From NCBI GenBank assembly GCA_949286705.1, contig CASEDF010000002.1, positions 1 through 64,000 of the forward strand: a stretch of DNA of 64,000 bases. The letters run 5' to 3'. The stretch comes from an uncultured bacterium (GTDB lineage Bacteria > Cyanobacteriota > Vampirovibrionia > Gastranaerophilales > Gastranaerophilaceae). Below are positions 1 through 7,793 of this stretch, one piece after another. A program made the position numbers and the translations under genes. Numbering within the stretch: the first letter of the stretch is position 1; each line of letters starts with the position of its first letter. A model generated the notes under the pieces. The model ran no database searches. It worked only from the letters and a program-made list of their open reading frames with translations, and was not told the DNA's origin.

Positions 1-225
1 CTCAAACTTGTGGGGTTCTACTTTTCAAGTACCCTCATCTGCAAGGCTCGTGCTGCTCGCCTGCATCTGAGCTGGCTCCATCTCCGGGAAATTTTTTATG
101 TCGTTTATATAGGGCGTCACAAATATATTTTCTCGACGACGCTCTCACCTTTGGCTCCGCTATTGTCTCGAAAATAAATTTGCTGACGCCTTTATTTTTT
201 ACTGCTTAGTAATTTATATATGTAG
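1..225. other. Non-coding left edge with an imperfect long hairpin
   Basis: I see no convincing gene here. Positions 111-135 (GGCGTCACAAATATATTTTC...) and 166-190 (...AAAATAAATTTGCTGACGCC) are imperfect inverted repeats that could form a hairpin of about 80 bases. A second small hairpin is visible near 38-66, with GCAAGGC pairing with GCCTGC. The segment is less AT-rich than its surroundings. A plus-strand frame open from base 1 to the TAA at 172-174 has a composition rich in Leu, Arg and His and looks like a read through a repeat rather than a protein end. Confidence 0.4.
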
Positions 226-263
226 GTCGGCTTTACCAAGCCGACAGAAATATTTGTAATATA
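226..263 (+). repeat. REP palindrome, left copy flanking the RAYT gene
   Basis: GTCGGCTTTACCAAGCCGAC (226-245) has perfect 8-base arms around TACC. It is followed by GAAATATTTGTAATATA-type sequence that recurs directly after the downstream copy at 811-846. The right end runs into the TATAAT at 260-265, so the repeat also supplies the -10 box of the transposase gene. Confidence 0.85.
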
Positions 264-271
264 ATTTATAT

Positions 272-775
272 ATGAATTACAGGCGTGTATTTTTACAAAA
301 CGGAATGGTGTTTATTACTCTTGTTACATATAACAGAATGCCAATCTTAACAAAAAATATTGATTTGTTGATTAATTCATTTGTTAATACAAATAAAATA
401 TACAGATTTCGTCTTATAGCTTATGTGGTTCTTCCTGATCATATTCATTGTATATTAAAGCCCAAAAATATTTATGATTATTCAAAAATAATTAAATCTT
501 TTAAATATTCATTTTCAAAAAATGTCGGCTTGGTAAAGCCGACCTACAGTAAGATCTGGCAGCCGAGATTTTGGGAACATACAATAAGAGATGATGAAGA
601 TTTGCATATACATTTGAATTATATTCATTATAATCCTGTGAAACATGGCTTAGTCCAACAAGTAAAAAATTGGCATTTGTCATCTTTCCATAAATTTGTA
701 TGGCGCGGTTTTTATGAAAACGATTGGGGTAGTAATGAAGATATTAAAAAGATTAAAGATTTAAATTACGAATAA
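272..775 (+). CDS. REP-associated tyrosine transposase (RAYT, Y1/IS200-like)
   Basis: Single-strand DNA nuclease of the HUH Y1 transposase family, 167 aa. The DHIH segment (residues 56-59) supplies the metal-binding His-hydrophobe-His pair. The NYIHYNPVKHG segment near residues 116-126 carries the likely nucleophilic tyrosine (Y117 by analogy) and the NP(V/L) signature typical of RAYTs. The IWQPRFWEH motif (95-103) is also characteristic. Members are known to bind and cleave REP palindromes, and here the gene lies between two direct copies of such a palindrome, with a third inside the reading frame (about residues 84-92). A TATAAT ends six bases before ATG and there is no ribosome-binding site, so the message may be leaderless. 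The HUH core looks intact, so the protein is probably active. Chromosomal domestication rather than an autonomous IS is likely, because no IS200-style partner gene is present. Confidence 0.9.
   Translation: MNYRRVFLQNGMVFITLVTYNRMPILTKNIDLLINSFVNTNKIYRFRLIAYVVLPDHIHCILKPKNIYDYSKIIKSFKYSFSKNVGLVKPTYSKIWQPRFWEHTIRDDEDLHIHLNYIHYNPVKHGLVQQVKNWHLSSFHKFVWRGFYENDWGSNEDIKKIKDLNYE
524..543. repeat. REP palindrome inside the RAYT reading frame
   Basis: GTCGGCTTGGTAAAGCCGAC has perfect 8-base arms around GGTA. It is the same palindrome that flanks the gene, in opposite orientation, followed by CTACA as in the intergenic copies. It is translated as part of the loop between the first half of the protein and IWQPRFWEH, and the frame stays open. 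Confidence 0.85.
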
Positions 776-810
776 AATATTGACTAAGCGTACAGACACG
801 AGTAATATAT

Positions 811-846
811 GCAGCTTTACCAAGCCGACAGAAATATTTGTAATAT
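811..846 (+). repeat. REP palindrome, right copy flanking the RAYT gene
   Basis: CAGCTTTACCAAGCCGAC followed by AGAAATATTTGTAATATA repeats the left flank (226-263) almost base for base and in the same orientation. The left arm has one change (CAGC for CGGC). The pair of direct copies about 585 bases apart frames the transposase gene. Confidence 0.85.
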
Positions 847-858
847 AGAATAAAATAT

Positions 859-1746
859 TTAACGACTTAAGGAAGTTTTTCTTGTAATTACAATCATGAC
901 GCCGAAAAGCACAAAGCATACTCCTGCTGCAATTCTGAAGGTCATTTCTTCATGGAAGAATATTATCCCGAAAAATATTGCGGTTAAAGGTTCCAGCGCG
1001 CCCAATATTGCGGTTTTGGTCGAGCCGATTAGTTTTATTGCGATATTTATGGTTTCTATGGAAATTACGGTCGGAAATATTGCAAGTCCTGCCGCGCACA
1101 GCCACATATAAGGTTCCGTCAAAATCTGCAGCTCGGTGCAGAAATTCAGGTTGCAAATATATACAAAAAGCCCGAAAAGCATTACGTAAAAATTCAATTT
1201 GTCAGGCTTTACATGCCGGATGGATTTGAGGTTTTTGACGCCTACTATATAAAGCGCATACAATAACGCTGACAAAAGCACCATGCCTACGCCTTTGAGG
1301 TTCAGGGGGATGCCTGATTTGCCGCTGTAGAGAAGAAATATTCCCAGAAATGTCAATAATATTGCATAAATAATCCTAAGGGTTATTTTTTCTTTGTAAA
1401 AAATCGCCATAATTACAGCCACAATTGTCGGATAGATAAAAAGTATTGTGCAGGCAATTCCCGCCTCAATGTACTTAAATGCTTCAAAAAGCGTCAGGCT
1501 TGAAAACGAAAACATTAACCCGAGCGCCAGAAGTGTTATAAATTCCGCAAAATTCACCCTTAAATCGATTTTTTTGACAAGTTTTATCCACAATCCGTAA
1601 ATCAAAACCGCCGCGGCATATCTGTAAAAAAGTATTGAGTTAACCCCGATTCCGTTATGGAGAAGCGGCAGCCCGAATAAAGGGTTAGTCCCGTAGCTTG
1701 TTGATGCAATTATTCCGTTTAAAATTCCGGCAGTGTGCCTTTTCAT
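859..1746 (-). CDS. EamA/DMT-family transporter
   Basis: Inner-membrane exporter-like protein of the drug/metabolite transporter superfamily, 295 aa, the usual size for a ten-helix protein with two EamA repeats. The first repeat starts near residue 6 (GILNGIIASTSYGTNPLF) and the second near residue 150 (KGVGMVLLSALLYALYIVGV). The conserved proline-glutamate stretch ALEPLTAIFFGIIFFHEEM lies near residues 250-268, where DMT proteins carry their final repeat signature. Family members export amino acids, sugars or small metabolites, but the substrate cannot be read from the sequence. It is followed by no obvious partner and sits downstream of the carbonic anhydrase on the same strand, 36 bases away, so co-transcription is possible. 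Confidence 0.85.
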   Translation of the reverse strand: MKRHTAGILNGIIASTSYGTNPLFGLPLLHNGIGVNSILFYRYAAAVLIYGLWIKLVKKIDLRVNFAEFITLLALGLMFSFSSLTLFEAFKYIEAGIACTILFIYPTIVAVIMAIFYKEKITLRIIYAILLTFLGIFLLYSGKSGIPLNLKGVGMVLLSALLYALYIVGVKNLKSIRHVKPDKLNFYVMLFGLFVYICNLNFCTELQILTEPYMWLCAAGLAIFPTVISIETINIAIKLIGSTKTAILGALEPLTAIFFGIIFFHEEMTFRIAAGVCFVLFGVMIVITRKTSLSR

Positions 1747-1782
1747 ACTCTCTCCGTTATCACAGATTTGTTCTTATAAGCC

Positions 1783-2412
1783 TTACGCAAAGTTTGTCAT
1801 GTAGTAATTTGCCGGATATGAGTGCGCGAGTTCTTTATTAACCTCTACGACTTCTTCATTCATGTGTTTGTTTGCGTAATTTTCGTCTATAACCGGAAGT
1901 TTGTCCGCCTGCTCCTGAGTTTTTATTACTTCTCCAGCCGGAACATAGCGGTTCGGGGCTATTTTTACGCCGATAACTTTTGCCGTCGGTTCAATTACAA
2001 CGTTGTCGCCGATTTCGGATTTGTAAACAAAAGACTGCATGCCTGCAAATACGTTGTTGCCGATTTTAGCGGGACCGTGAACCTGTGCCTGATGCGCAAG
2101 ACTTGTATTCTCACCTATATAAACCGAAAATTCCCTGTTGTCGTGGGTTACTCTGCCGTGTTTCAGCCCGTGGATTACAACACCGTCTTGAACATTTGTT
2201 CCTCTGCCTATGTAAATAGGGGTGCCTTCGTCCCCTCGGATTGACGCAAAAGGCGCGACGTTAACGTCGGGTGAGATTATAACCTGTCCGATTACGCTTG
2301 CCTGCGGATGGATTGCCGTGTTTGGCATGATATTGGGCATACGCTTTTGGGGGGTGAAGCTTGTCGCCGGATTCGGCATTATATTTTTCGGGTACATTAA
2401 TACTGGCTGCAT
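1783..2412 (-). CDS. Gamma-class carbonic anhydrase (Cam/CcmM-like)
   Basis: Left-handed beta-helix hexapeptide-repeat enzyme that interconverts CO2 and bicarbonate, 209 aa, probably trimeric by family. The zinc ligands are visible as H81 (VVIHGL) and H107/H112 (SLAHQAQVHGP). Arg59, Asp61 and Glu62 (IRGDEGTP) and Asn73/Gln75 (TNVQDG) correspond to the catalytic residues of the Methanosarcina thermophila Cam enzyme. The acidic loop that carries the proton-shuttle Glu84 in Cam is missing, as in CamH and CcmM. The C-terminal half (GMQSFVYKS, EPTAKVIGV, NRYVPAGEVI, EQADKLP) also follows Cam and the N-terminal domain of cyanobacterial CcmM closely. There are no RuBisCO small-subunit-like domains. 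About 30 N-terminal residues precede the helix and show no clear signal peptide. A transferase activity cannot be excluded, but the retained Glu62 favours an anhydrase. Confidence 0.88.
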   Translation of the reverse strand: MQPVLMYPKNIMPNPATSFTPQKRMPNIMPNTAIHPQASVIGQVIISPDVNVAPFASIRGDEGTPIYIGRGTNVQDGVVIHGLKHGRVTHDNREFSVYIGENTSLAHQAQVHGPAKIGNNVFAGMQSFVYKSEIGDNVVIEPTAKVIGVKIAPNRYVPAGEVIKTQEQADKLPVIDENYANKHMNEEVVEVNKELAHSYPANYYMTNFA

Positions 2413-2474
2413 AGTTCTCCTTTTTTTATTTATAATCTTGTGAATTTTATTTTTTGTTAATTCGTTTACAAAAA

Positions 2475-4364
2475 TTAACCGTTAGTTCTTGCAACTGAGT
2501 GTCTTTCGAGCATAACCATAAGAACGGATATGTCTGCCGGTTTAACCCCGCCGATACGTGAGGCTTGCGCAAGATCTTTCGGGCGGATTTTAGCGAGTTT
2601 GTCTTTGGTTTCCGATGATATGTGGTCAATTTTTGAATAATCTATATCTTCGGGAATTTTGTATTTTTCGAGTTTTGTTGCCTGCTCTATCTGAAATTCC
2701 TGACGTTTCAGGTATCCGTCATATTTTATAAGAATTTCCGCCTGCTCGTAAATATCTCTCGGGAGATTGAGTTCCGCCGTATTCGGGTCGATTTCTTTTA
2801 AAATTTTGTAATCAATATTCGGGCGTTTTAAAAGCTCTGCAAGCTTCATACCGCGTTCCATGTTTTCGCCGTATCGGGAAAGAATTTCGTTCACATCCGG
2901 CGATGCGGAAATTTTTGTTTCGGAAAGCCTTACGAGTTCACAGGCTATGGCATCCTGCTTGTCTTTGAATATTTTATACTGCGCATCGTCAATTAATCCG
3001 ATTTTATGTCCTGTTTCCGTAAGTCTTGCATCGGCGTTATCCTGACGCAGAAGAAGTCTGTATTCGGAGCGGGATGTGAGCATTCTGTAAGGGTCTTCAA
3101 TATCTTTTGTTACAAGATCGTCAATCAAAGTCCCGATATAAGAGGAACTTCTTGAAAGTTCAAGCATGTCGCTGTTATTCAGATAATTAACTGCGTTAAT
3201 TCCTGCCACAAGCCCCTGTGCGGCAGCTTCTTCGTAGCCGCTTGTCCCGTTAATTTGTCCGCCGAGGAAAAGACCTTTAATCTTTTTGGACATTAAAGAA
3301 TGTGTTGTCTGGACAGCCGGAACATAGTCGTATTCAACCGCATAAGCGGGTTTTATTACATGCGCATTCTCAAGTCCGGGGAGCGTCCTGAGCATTTGTA
3401 TCTGAACATCCGCCGGCAGACTGCTTGAAAACCCTTGTATATATACCTCATACGTCCCTAATCCTTCGGGTTCTATAAAAATATGGTGTGACGGATTTTC
3501 GGAAAATCTTACGATTTTATCTTCAATAGAAGGGCAATAGCGCGGTCCTACACCGTGGATTAATCCCTGAAACATCGGCGATTTATCAAGGTTCGCACGG
3601 ATAATTTCGTGGGTTTTTTCGTTCGTACGGGTTAAATAGCACGGGTATTGCGGGCGTATCGGGCGGTTTGGCTTGAAAGAATAAAAATTTAATTCGCTGT
3701 CGCCGGGCTGGATTGTCATTTTTGAGTAATCTATTGTTCGTTTGTCCACGCGTGACGGGGTTCCGGTTTTTAATTTTTTCGTTTCAATCCCTAATTTATG
3801 CAGCGAATCCGAAAGCCCTATTGCGGCTTTTTCGCCGAGTCTTCCGGCACTGTATGATCTTAACCCTACCCAGATTTTGCCTTCAAGCGATGTTCCTGTT
3901 GTCAGCACAATTGCACGCGCCGTATATTCTATCCCGAACTCATCGACCGCTCCGCATACTTCCCCGTCTTTGGTCAAAATTTCGGTTATGCAGCACTGTT
4001 TGAGGTAAATATTATCGGTGGTTTCAATAATATTTCTCATATATGCCATGTATTCTTTTTTGTCGGATTGTGCGCGTAATGCTCTGACTGCCGGACCTTT
4101 TGATGAATTAAGCATTTTCATCTGGAGATATGTGGCGTCCGCAGCTTCTCCCATAACCCCGCCCAGTGCATCAATTTCTCGCACAAGTGTTGATTTTGCC
4201 GGACCTCCGATTGCGGGGTTGCACGGCATAAGCGCTATGTTATCTACATTCAGCGTGCAAAGCAATACCTTACACCCGAGCCTTGCAGCAGCTATTGCAG
4301 CTTCGCATCCAGCGTGTCCCGCACCTACTACTATTATGTCAAATTTGTTTTTCAGGTAGTCCAT
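2475..4364 (-). CDS. mnmG: tRNA uridine-34 carboxymethylaminomethyl synthesis enzyme MnmG (GidA)
   Basis: FAD-dependent subunit of the MnmE-MnmG complex that installs the cmnm5 group on the wobble uridine of certain tRNAs. I take the start at 4364, giving 629 aa, because MDYLKNKFDIIVVGAGHAGC begins as the family does. The frame stays open upstream to 4553, but that stretch is the translation of an intergenic repeat. The dinucleotide-binding GAGHAG is at residues 14-19. The conserved CNPAIGGPAKSTLVREIDALGG block and the TSRSEYRLLLRQDNADARLT segment are present, and the C-terminal MnmE-binding region is complete (DISVLMVMLER). A TGCTATAAT promoter ends six bases before the ATG and there is no Shine-Dalgarno, so translation may be leaderless. 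mnmE is not in the window. Confidence 0.95.
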   Translation of the reverse strand: MDYLKNKFDIIVVGAGHAGCEAAIAAARLGCKVLLCTLNVDNIALMPCNPAIGGPAKSTLVREIDALGGVMGEAADATYLQMKMLNSSKGPAVRALRAQSDKKEYMAYMRNIIETTDNIYLKQCCITEILTKDGEVCGAVDEFGIEYTARAIVLTTGTSLEGKIWVGLRSYSAGRLGEKAAIGLSDSLHKLGIETKKLKTGTPSRVDKRTIDYSKMTIQPGDSELNFYSFKPNRPIRPQYPCYLTRTNEKTHEIIRANLDKSPMFQGLIHGVGPRYCPSIEDKIVRFSENPSHHIFIEPEGLGTYEVYIQGFSSSLPADVQIQMLRTLPGLENAHVIKPAYAVEYDYVPAVQTTHSLMSKKIKGLFLGGQINGTSGYEEAAAQGLVAGINAVNYLNNSDMLELSRSSSYIGTLIDDLVTKDIEDPYRMLTSRSEYRLLLRQDNADARLTETGHKIGLIDDAQYKIFKDKQDAIACELVRLSETKISASPDVNEILSRYGENMERGMKLAELLKRPNIDYKILKEIDPNTAELNLPRDIYEQAEILIKYDGYLKRQEFQIEQATKLEKYKIPEDIDYSKIDHISSETKDKLAKIRPKDLAQASRIGGVKPADISVLMVMLERHSVARTNG

Positions 4365-4370
4365 AGGGGT

Positions 4371-4379
4371 ATTATAGCA
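4371..4379 (-). promoter_or_regulatory. Extended -10 promoter of mnmG
   Basis: On the minus strand the sequence reads TGC-TATAAT, then ACCCCT, then the ATG at 4364. The -10 box to ATG distance of six bases puts the expected start point on or next to the start codon. I found no matching -35 box because the upstream side is repeat sequence. Confidence 0.6.
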
Positions 4380-4380
4380 T

Positions 4381-4530
4381 GAAAGTGAGTAAAGTGAGTA
4401 ACGTGAGTGAAGTGAGTATTGTCTCTCCCCTCGCCCCCTAGGGGAGAGGGTGTCACGCAGTGACGGGAGAGGGGCTTTATAATCACAGTAACATTTCTGT
4501 CGGCATAGTAATGCAGACCTACAAATTTTC
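4381..4530. repeat. Composite repeat island upstream of mnmG
   Basis: Three modules are stacked. 4381-4418 is a degenerate run of GTGAGTAAA/GTGAGTGAA units. 4422-4478 is one copy of the CCCCTCTCC palindrome: a short left arm, the CCCCCTAGGGG centre, then a right arm containing the inner hairpin GTCAC-GCA-GTGAC and ending GGGAGAGGGGCTTT. 4493-4530 is a REP unit reading TTCTGTCGGCATAGTAATGC and on to GACCTACA. The same modules recur in the same company at other islands. Confidence 0.75.
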
Positions 4531-4670
4531 CTCACTCCACTCACTGTACTCACGTAAAAAAGCCGACTTTACCTTCCTGTCTAATACATCCGTAGGATAT
4601 TTTGATTAATTAATAAAGTTAAATAATTTATGTCCGACGTAACCCGTATACACATTTATTGGAGCTCGAA

Positions 4671-6335
4671 ATGTCAGAACAAATTTTAATGCCGATATCA
4701 GCCGCAAACAGCGACAATGCGAAAAAAGCACAGTATTCATTGGAAAAAGCCAGACAAGCACACGAAAGATACTTAATTAGACAGCAGAACAGCGATCTTC
4801 AAGAAGCCATTGAGCACTATGTCGATGCCGTAAAGCTCGACCCGACAATTCCGGAAAGCTACTACAGGCTTGCAAGCCTTATGTGGGAACAGGGGCAAAT
4901 AAGCCTTAATACCGCAATTGAACAGTGCAAAACAGCCTGCTCTCTTGCCCCCTCTAATATGAATGCCCACATGTATACCGGATTTTTCATGAAGCTTGCG
5001 CAGGACTATAAATCTGCTGAGGAAGAGTTTAAGTCCGCAATCAAAATGAGTAAACTGAAATCAGCCCGTCCGCGCCTTATTCTTGCTCAATCCATTTTGC
5101 AGAAGATTAATGCAAAAGACGGTAAAGCCGCTGATTATGCGGGATTTTTGTATTATTTCCTCACAGGCAGCATGATGCTTGCGTGGGACAAGCCCGCTCT
5201 CAAAATGTTCTATAAAAATCTTGCGGATGACATCTCTGTTTTTAAATTCAATACAATCGGAAAATTTTTTGAAAAATTCCGTATGCTCCCCGCTGCCGAA
5301 AACCTCTATAAAAAGGCGGTATCTGAAACCGAGCACGATGAAATTTTTTATAACCGCATGGGCGACATTGCTCTTAAAAATAAAGAGTACGAAATTGCGA
5401 TAGACAGTTATAAAAAAGTTCTTGACGCTAACCCCTTGAACCGTGATGTCTGGGCTAAGCTGGCTACCGTTTTACAGACGTTTTTCCCTGATATGAAGGA
5501 CGAAACCATTGACTGCTACGAAAAACTTCTGGAATTAGACGACAATAAAGCTCCGATTTATTACGAACTCGGGCACCTTTATATGGCAAAAGACGACAGG
5601 ATTAATTCAATTTCAGCATTCAAACTCGCCTGCGACCTTGAGCCGGAAAATCCGTTCTACAATAATTCTCTTGCTTTTGCCTATTCCAAAGCGGAATTAT
5701 ATGAAGATGCAATTCAGCATTATCAAAAAGCAATTGATTTAAACCCCGATAAAGAATGGACATCAATTGTCTGTCAGGCACTCGGTGCTTTGTATGCGGA
5801 GGTTAACGGTAATGTTGAGGCTGCAGTCGCAACTTATCAGGCAGGTTTGATTTTGGATCCGAATAATTACGATTTATACCTTGCGCTCGGCGATATCCAT
5901 ATGGCGGAATACGACCTCGATAAGGCTATCAGAGCATATTGTGATGCCATTACTCTGAATCCCGCCGACTACAGAGGTTATTCAAAAGCCGGAATTGCCC
6001 TCTGGGAAAAGGATTACCTCGAAGAAGCTCTTGTGGCTTACCATAAAGCAGTTGAACTTAACCCCGAAAATGAATTCGCGCGTAATAATCTCGGAATTCT
6101 TTACCTCGACGGGCTTATGGATGCCGAAGAAGCGCTTGAATATTTTGAAGAAGCAATTGAGCTTAACCCCAGCTACACGCTCGCTTATTTCAATGCCGCA
6201 CGTGCCTCCGAAAAAATGGGATTTACAAACGATGCCGCGCATTATTATCAAATGGCTATTGATTTGAATAAAATTACCAATGACCTCGACGAGGACGACA
6301 TCAGAACAAGACTTCATAAGTTGTTTGAGTTGTAG
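4671..6335 (+). CDS. Tetratricopeptide-repeat protein (cytoplasmic scaffold-like)
   Basis: Protein of 554 aa built almost entirely of TPR units of the form A..Y.KA.ELNP. I start it at the ATG at 4671, six bases after GGAG at 4661-4664; the frame extends a few codons upstream but without a better start. TPR motifs are visible near residues 45-75, 80-110, 220-250 (YKKVLDANPLNRDVWAKLA), 260-330, and in a regular series from about 340 to the end (YQKAIDLNPDKEW, YQAGLILDPNNYD, YCDAITLNPADYR, YHKAVELNPENEF, FEEAIELNPSYTL, YQMAIDLNK). There is no signal peptide or membrane segment, so a soluble protein-protein interaction role is likely. No catalytic domain is visible and no specific function can be assigned. 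It is a single gene between two repeat-rich gaps. Confidence 0.8.
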   Translation: MSEQILMPISAANSDNAKKAQYSLEKARQAHERYLIRQQNSDLQEAIEHYVDAVKLDPTIPESYYRLASLMWEQGQISLNTAIEQCKTACSLAPSNMNAHMYTGFFMKLAQDYKSAEEEFKSAIKMSKLKSARPRLILAQSILQKINAKDGKAADYAGFLYYFLTGSMMLAWDKPALKMFYKNLADDISVFKFNTIGKFFEKFRMLPAAENLYKKAVSETEHDEIFYNRMGDIALKNKEYEIAIDSYKKVLDANPLNRDVWAKLATVLQTFFPDMKDETIDCYEKLLELDDNKAPIYYELGHLYMAKDDRINSISAFKLACDLEPENPFYNNSLAFAYSKAELYEDAIQHYQKAIDLNPDKEWTSIVCQALGALYAEVNGNVEAAVATYQAGLILDPNNYDLYLALGDIHMAEYDLDKAIRAYCDAITLNPADYRGYSKAGIALWEKDYLEEALVAYHKAVELNPENEFARNNLGILYLDGLMDAEEALEYFEEAIELNPSYTLAYFNAARASEKMGFTNDAAHYYQMAIDLNKITNDLDEDDIRTRLHKLFEL

Positions 6336-6337
6336 AT

Positions 6338-6440
6338 AAGTGAATAAGGGAATAAGTGTTATATAAAAAGCAATCTTGGAAAAATCCTGCACAGATTAAT
6401 TTTTGAAATAACTTATTCCCCTATTACTTTATTCACTTTA
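6338..6440. repeat. Long inverted repeat of GTGAATAAGGGAATAAGT units
   Basis: The left arm AGTGAATAAGGGAATAAGTG (6339-6358) is matched in inverted orientation by ACTTATTCCCCTATTACTTTATTCACT near 6411-6437. The spacer is about 50 bases. A closely related arrangement lies at 29376-29507 in front of argS, so this is a dispersed repeat rather than only a terminator of the TPR gene. Confidence 0.65.
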
Positions 6441-6508
6441 TTTAACTTTTCTTAATCCCCCCTTGAAATTAAATTTTCTTTAATATAACATTGGAAATAC
6501 GAACGTGC

Positions 6509-6550
6509 GTCGGTGGATTTTTGTGTGGAAAAAATCATCTCAACACCGAT
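6509..6550 (+). promoter_or_regulatory. Two-step hairpin in the rplS leader
   Basis: The 5' leader of rplS can fold with an outer stem GTCGGTG (6509-6515) pairing to CACCGAT (6544-6550), one pair being G-U. An inner stem GATTTTT (6516-6522) pairs to AAAAATC (6530-6536). A weak promoter (TTGAAA 6463-6468, TATAAC 6484-6489) would place it in the transcript. Autoregulatory leaders are common for ribosomal protein operons, but this fold matches no leader I can name. Confidence 0.4.
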
Positions 6551-6601
6551 TTAAGGAATTTATTTAATAGTACTGGTACAAATTATAAAGGAAAACGAAA
6601 A

Positions 6602-6955
6602 ATGAACCCTATTATTCAAGAATTGGAAAAACCATATTTGGAAAAAGAATTACCGGAAATGAACCCCGGCGATACCGTTAAAGTTTTCGTAAGAATTATT
6701 GAAGGAAACAAAGAAAGAACCCAGGCTTTTGAAGGCACAATTATCAAAGAACACGGTTCAGGTATCAACAAAACAATTACGGTAAGAAAAGTATTTCAAG
6801 GCGTAGGCGTTGAAAGAGTATTTCTTGTACACTCACCGAGAATCGAAAAAATTAATGTTTTAAGACGCGGTGATGTCAGACGTTCAAAATTGTATTATTT
6901 GAGAGAACGTTCAGGCAAAGCAACACGTATTAAGGAAAAAATTGAAAAAAGATAA
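6602..6955 (+). CDS. rplS: 50S ribosomal protein L19
   Basis: Large-subunit protein at the 30S-50S interface, 117 aa, the family's normal length. It starts MNPIIQELEKPYLEKELPEM at the ATG at 6602, nine bases after AAAGG; the frame is open further upstream but only through the leader. The conserved core PGDTVKVFVRIIEGNKERTQ, the stretch FEGTIIKEHGSGINKTITVRK, GVGVERVFLVHSPRIEKI and the basic end RRSKLYYLRERSGKATRIKE are all present. It heads an operon with rbgA and rnhB, an order also known from Bacillus (rplS-ylqF-rnhB), linking ribosome structure, 50S maturation and RNA/DNA hybrid removal. Confidence 0.97.
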   Translation: MNPIIQELEKPYLEKELPEMNPGDTVKVFVRIIEGNKERTQAFEGTIIKEHGSGINKTITVRKVFQGVGVERVFLVHSPRIEKINVLRRGDVRRSKLYYLRERSGKATRIKEKIEKR

Positions 6956-7793
6956 ACTTCATATACACTGGTATCCGGGGCATATTGCAAAAGCCGAACG
7001 TAAGTTGAGAGAACAGCTTACGCTTGTGGATGCGGTGATAGAAGTTATCGATGCAAGACTGCCGTTTTCAAGCGGCTATGACAATATTGCGGGGCTGTTA
7101 CAAGATAAGCCCCGCTTAATTTTGCTCAATAAATCAGACCTGACCGAAAAATCCGAACTCGCTCCGTGGATTAAACGGCTTGAGGCGGAAACCGGTTTCC
7201 CCGTTATTCCGACCGATGCGAAAAATTCCAAAGATTTGTCAGTAATTGTTAAAAAAGCGGTTGAGCTTTCAGAACCCAGAATTCAGGCTTTGATGAAAAA
7301 AGGGCTGCTGCGCCGCCCTGCGAGGGTTATGGTGGTCGGGATGCCGAATGTCGGGAAATCAAGCATAATCAATAAATTAACCCGTTCCTCGAAAACCAAA
7401 ACCGGTGCAAAAGCAGGCGTAACCCGTCAGCAGCAGTGGGTAAGGATTAATCCTCAGCTTGATTTGCTTGATACTCCGGGGATTATCCCCATGAAACAGG
7501 AAAACCAAACTGTTGCAAGAAAACTTGCGTTTGTAAATTCGGTTTCCGAAAACGCTTATTCCAACGAGCTTGCGGCAGATGCACTTCTTGTGCTTCTGGA
7601 GGAAAAATACCCTGACGCGGTTAAAAATTACTACAATGTTGATGAAATTTCGCTTGAAAATATTGCGCTGTCGCGGAATTGGATTATCTCGGGCGGCAAA
7701 CCCGATATTGAGCGCACGAGCGTTTATGTTTTGAGAGATTTCAGGGAAGGCAAAATAGGAAAGTTTATTCTGGACGATGTTAGTGAAAAGTGA
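6942..7793 (+). CDS. rbgA: Ribosome biogenesis GTPase RbgA (YlqF)
   Basis: Circularly permuted GTPase that helps late assembly of the 50S subunit, 283 aa. The permuted order is clear: G4 NKSD at residues 63-66 comes first, then G1 GMPNVGKSS at 133-141, the G2 region GVTR near 159-162 and G3 DTPG at 177-180. The N-terminal HWYPGHIAKAER motif is a hallmark of the family. I use the TTG at 6942 because MKKDKLHIHWYPGH fits the family start. It overlaps the end of rplS by 14 bases, implying translational coupling. The C-terminal helical domain (about 200-283) is present, so the gene looks complete. Confidence 0.95.
   Translation: MKKDKLHIHWYPGHIAKAERKLREQLTLVDAVIEVIDARLPFSSGYDNIAGLLQDKPRLILLNKSDLTEKSELAPWIKRLEAETGFPVIPTDAKNSKDLSVIVKKAVELSEPRIQALMKKGLLRRPARVMVVGMPNVGKSSIINKLTRSSKTKTGAKAGVTRQQQWVRINPQLDLLDTPGIIPMKQENQTVARKLAFVNSVSENAYSNELAADALLVLLEEKYPDAVKNYYNVDEISLENIALSRNWIISGGKPDIERTSVYVLRDFREGKIGKFILDDVSEK

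Noticed and set aside
4365-4553. N-terminal extension of mnmG to 4553
   Set aside because: The extra 63 residues are a translation of the CCCCTCTCC and REP repeats, and the promoter TGCTATAAT lies inside that stretch. Homology starts at MDYLKNKFDIIVVGAG.
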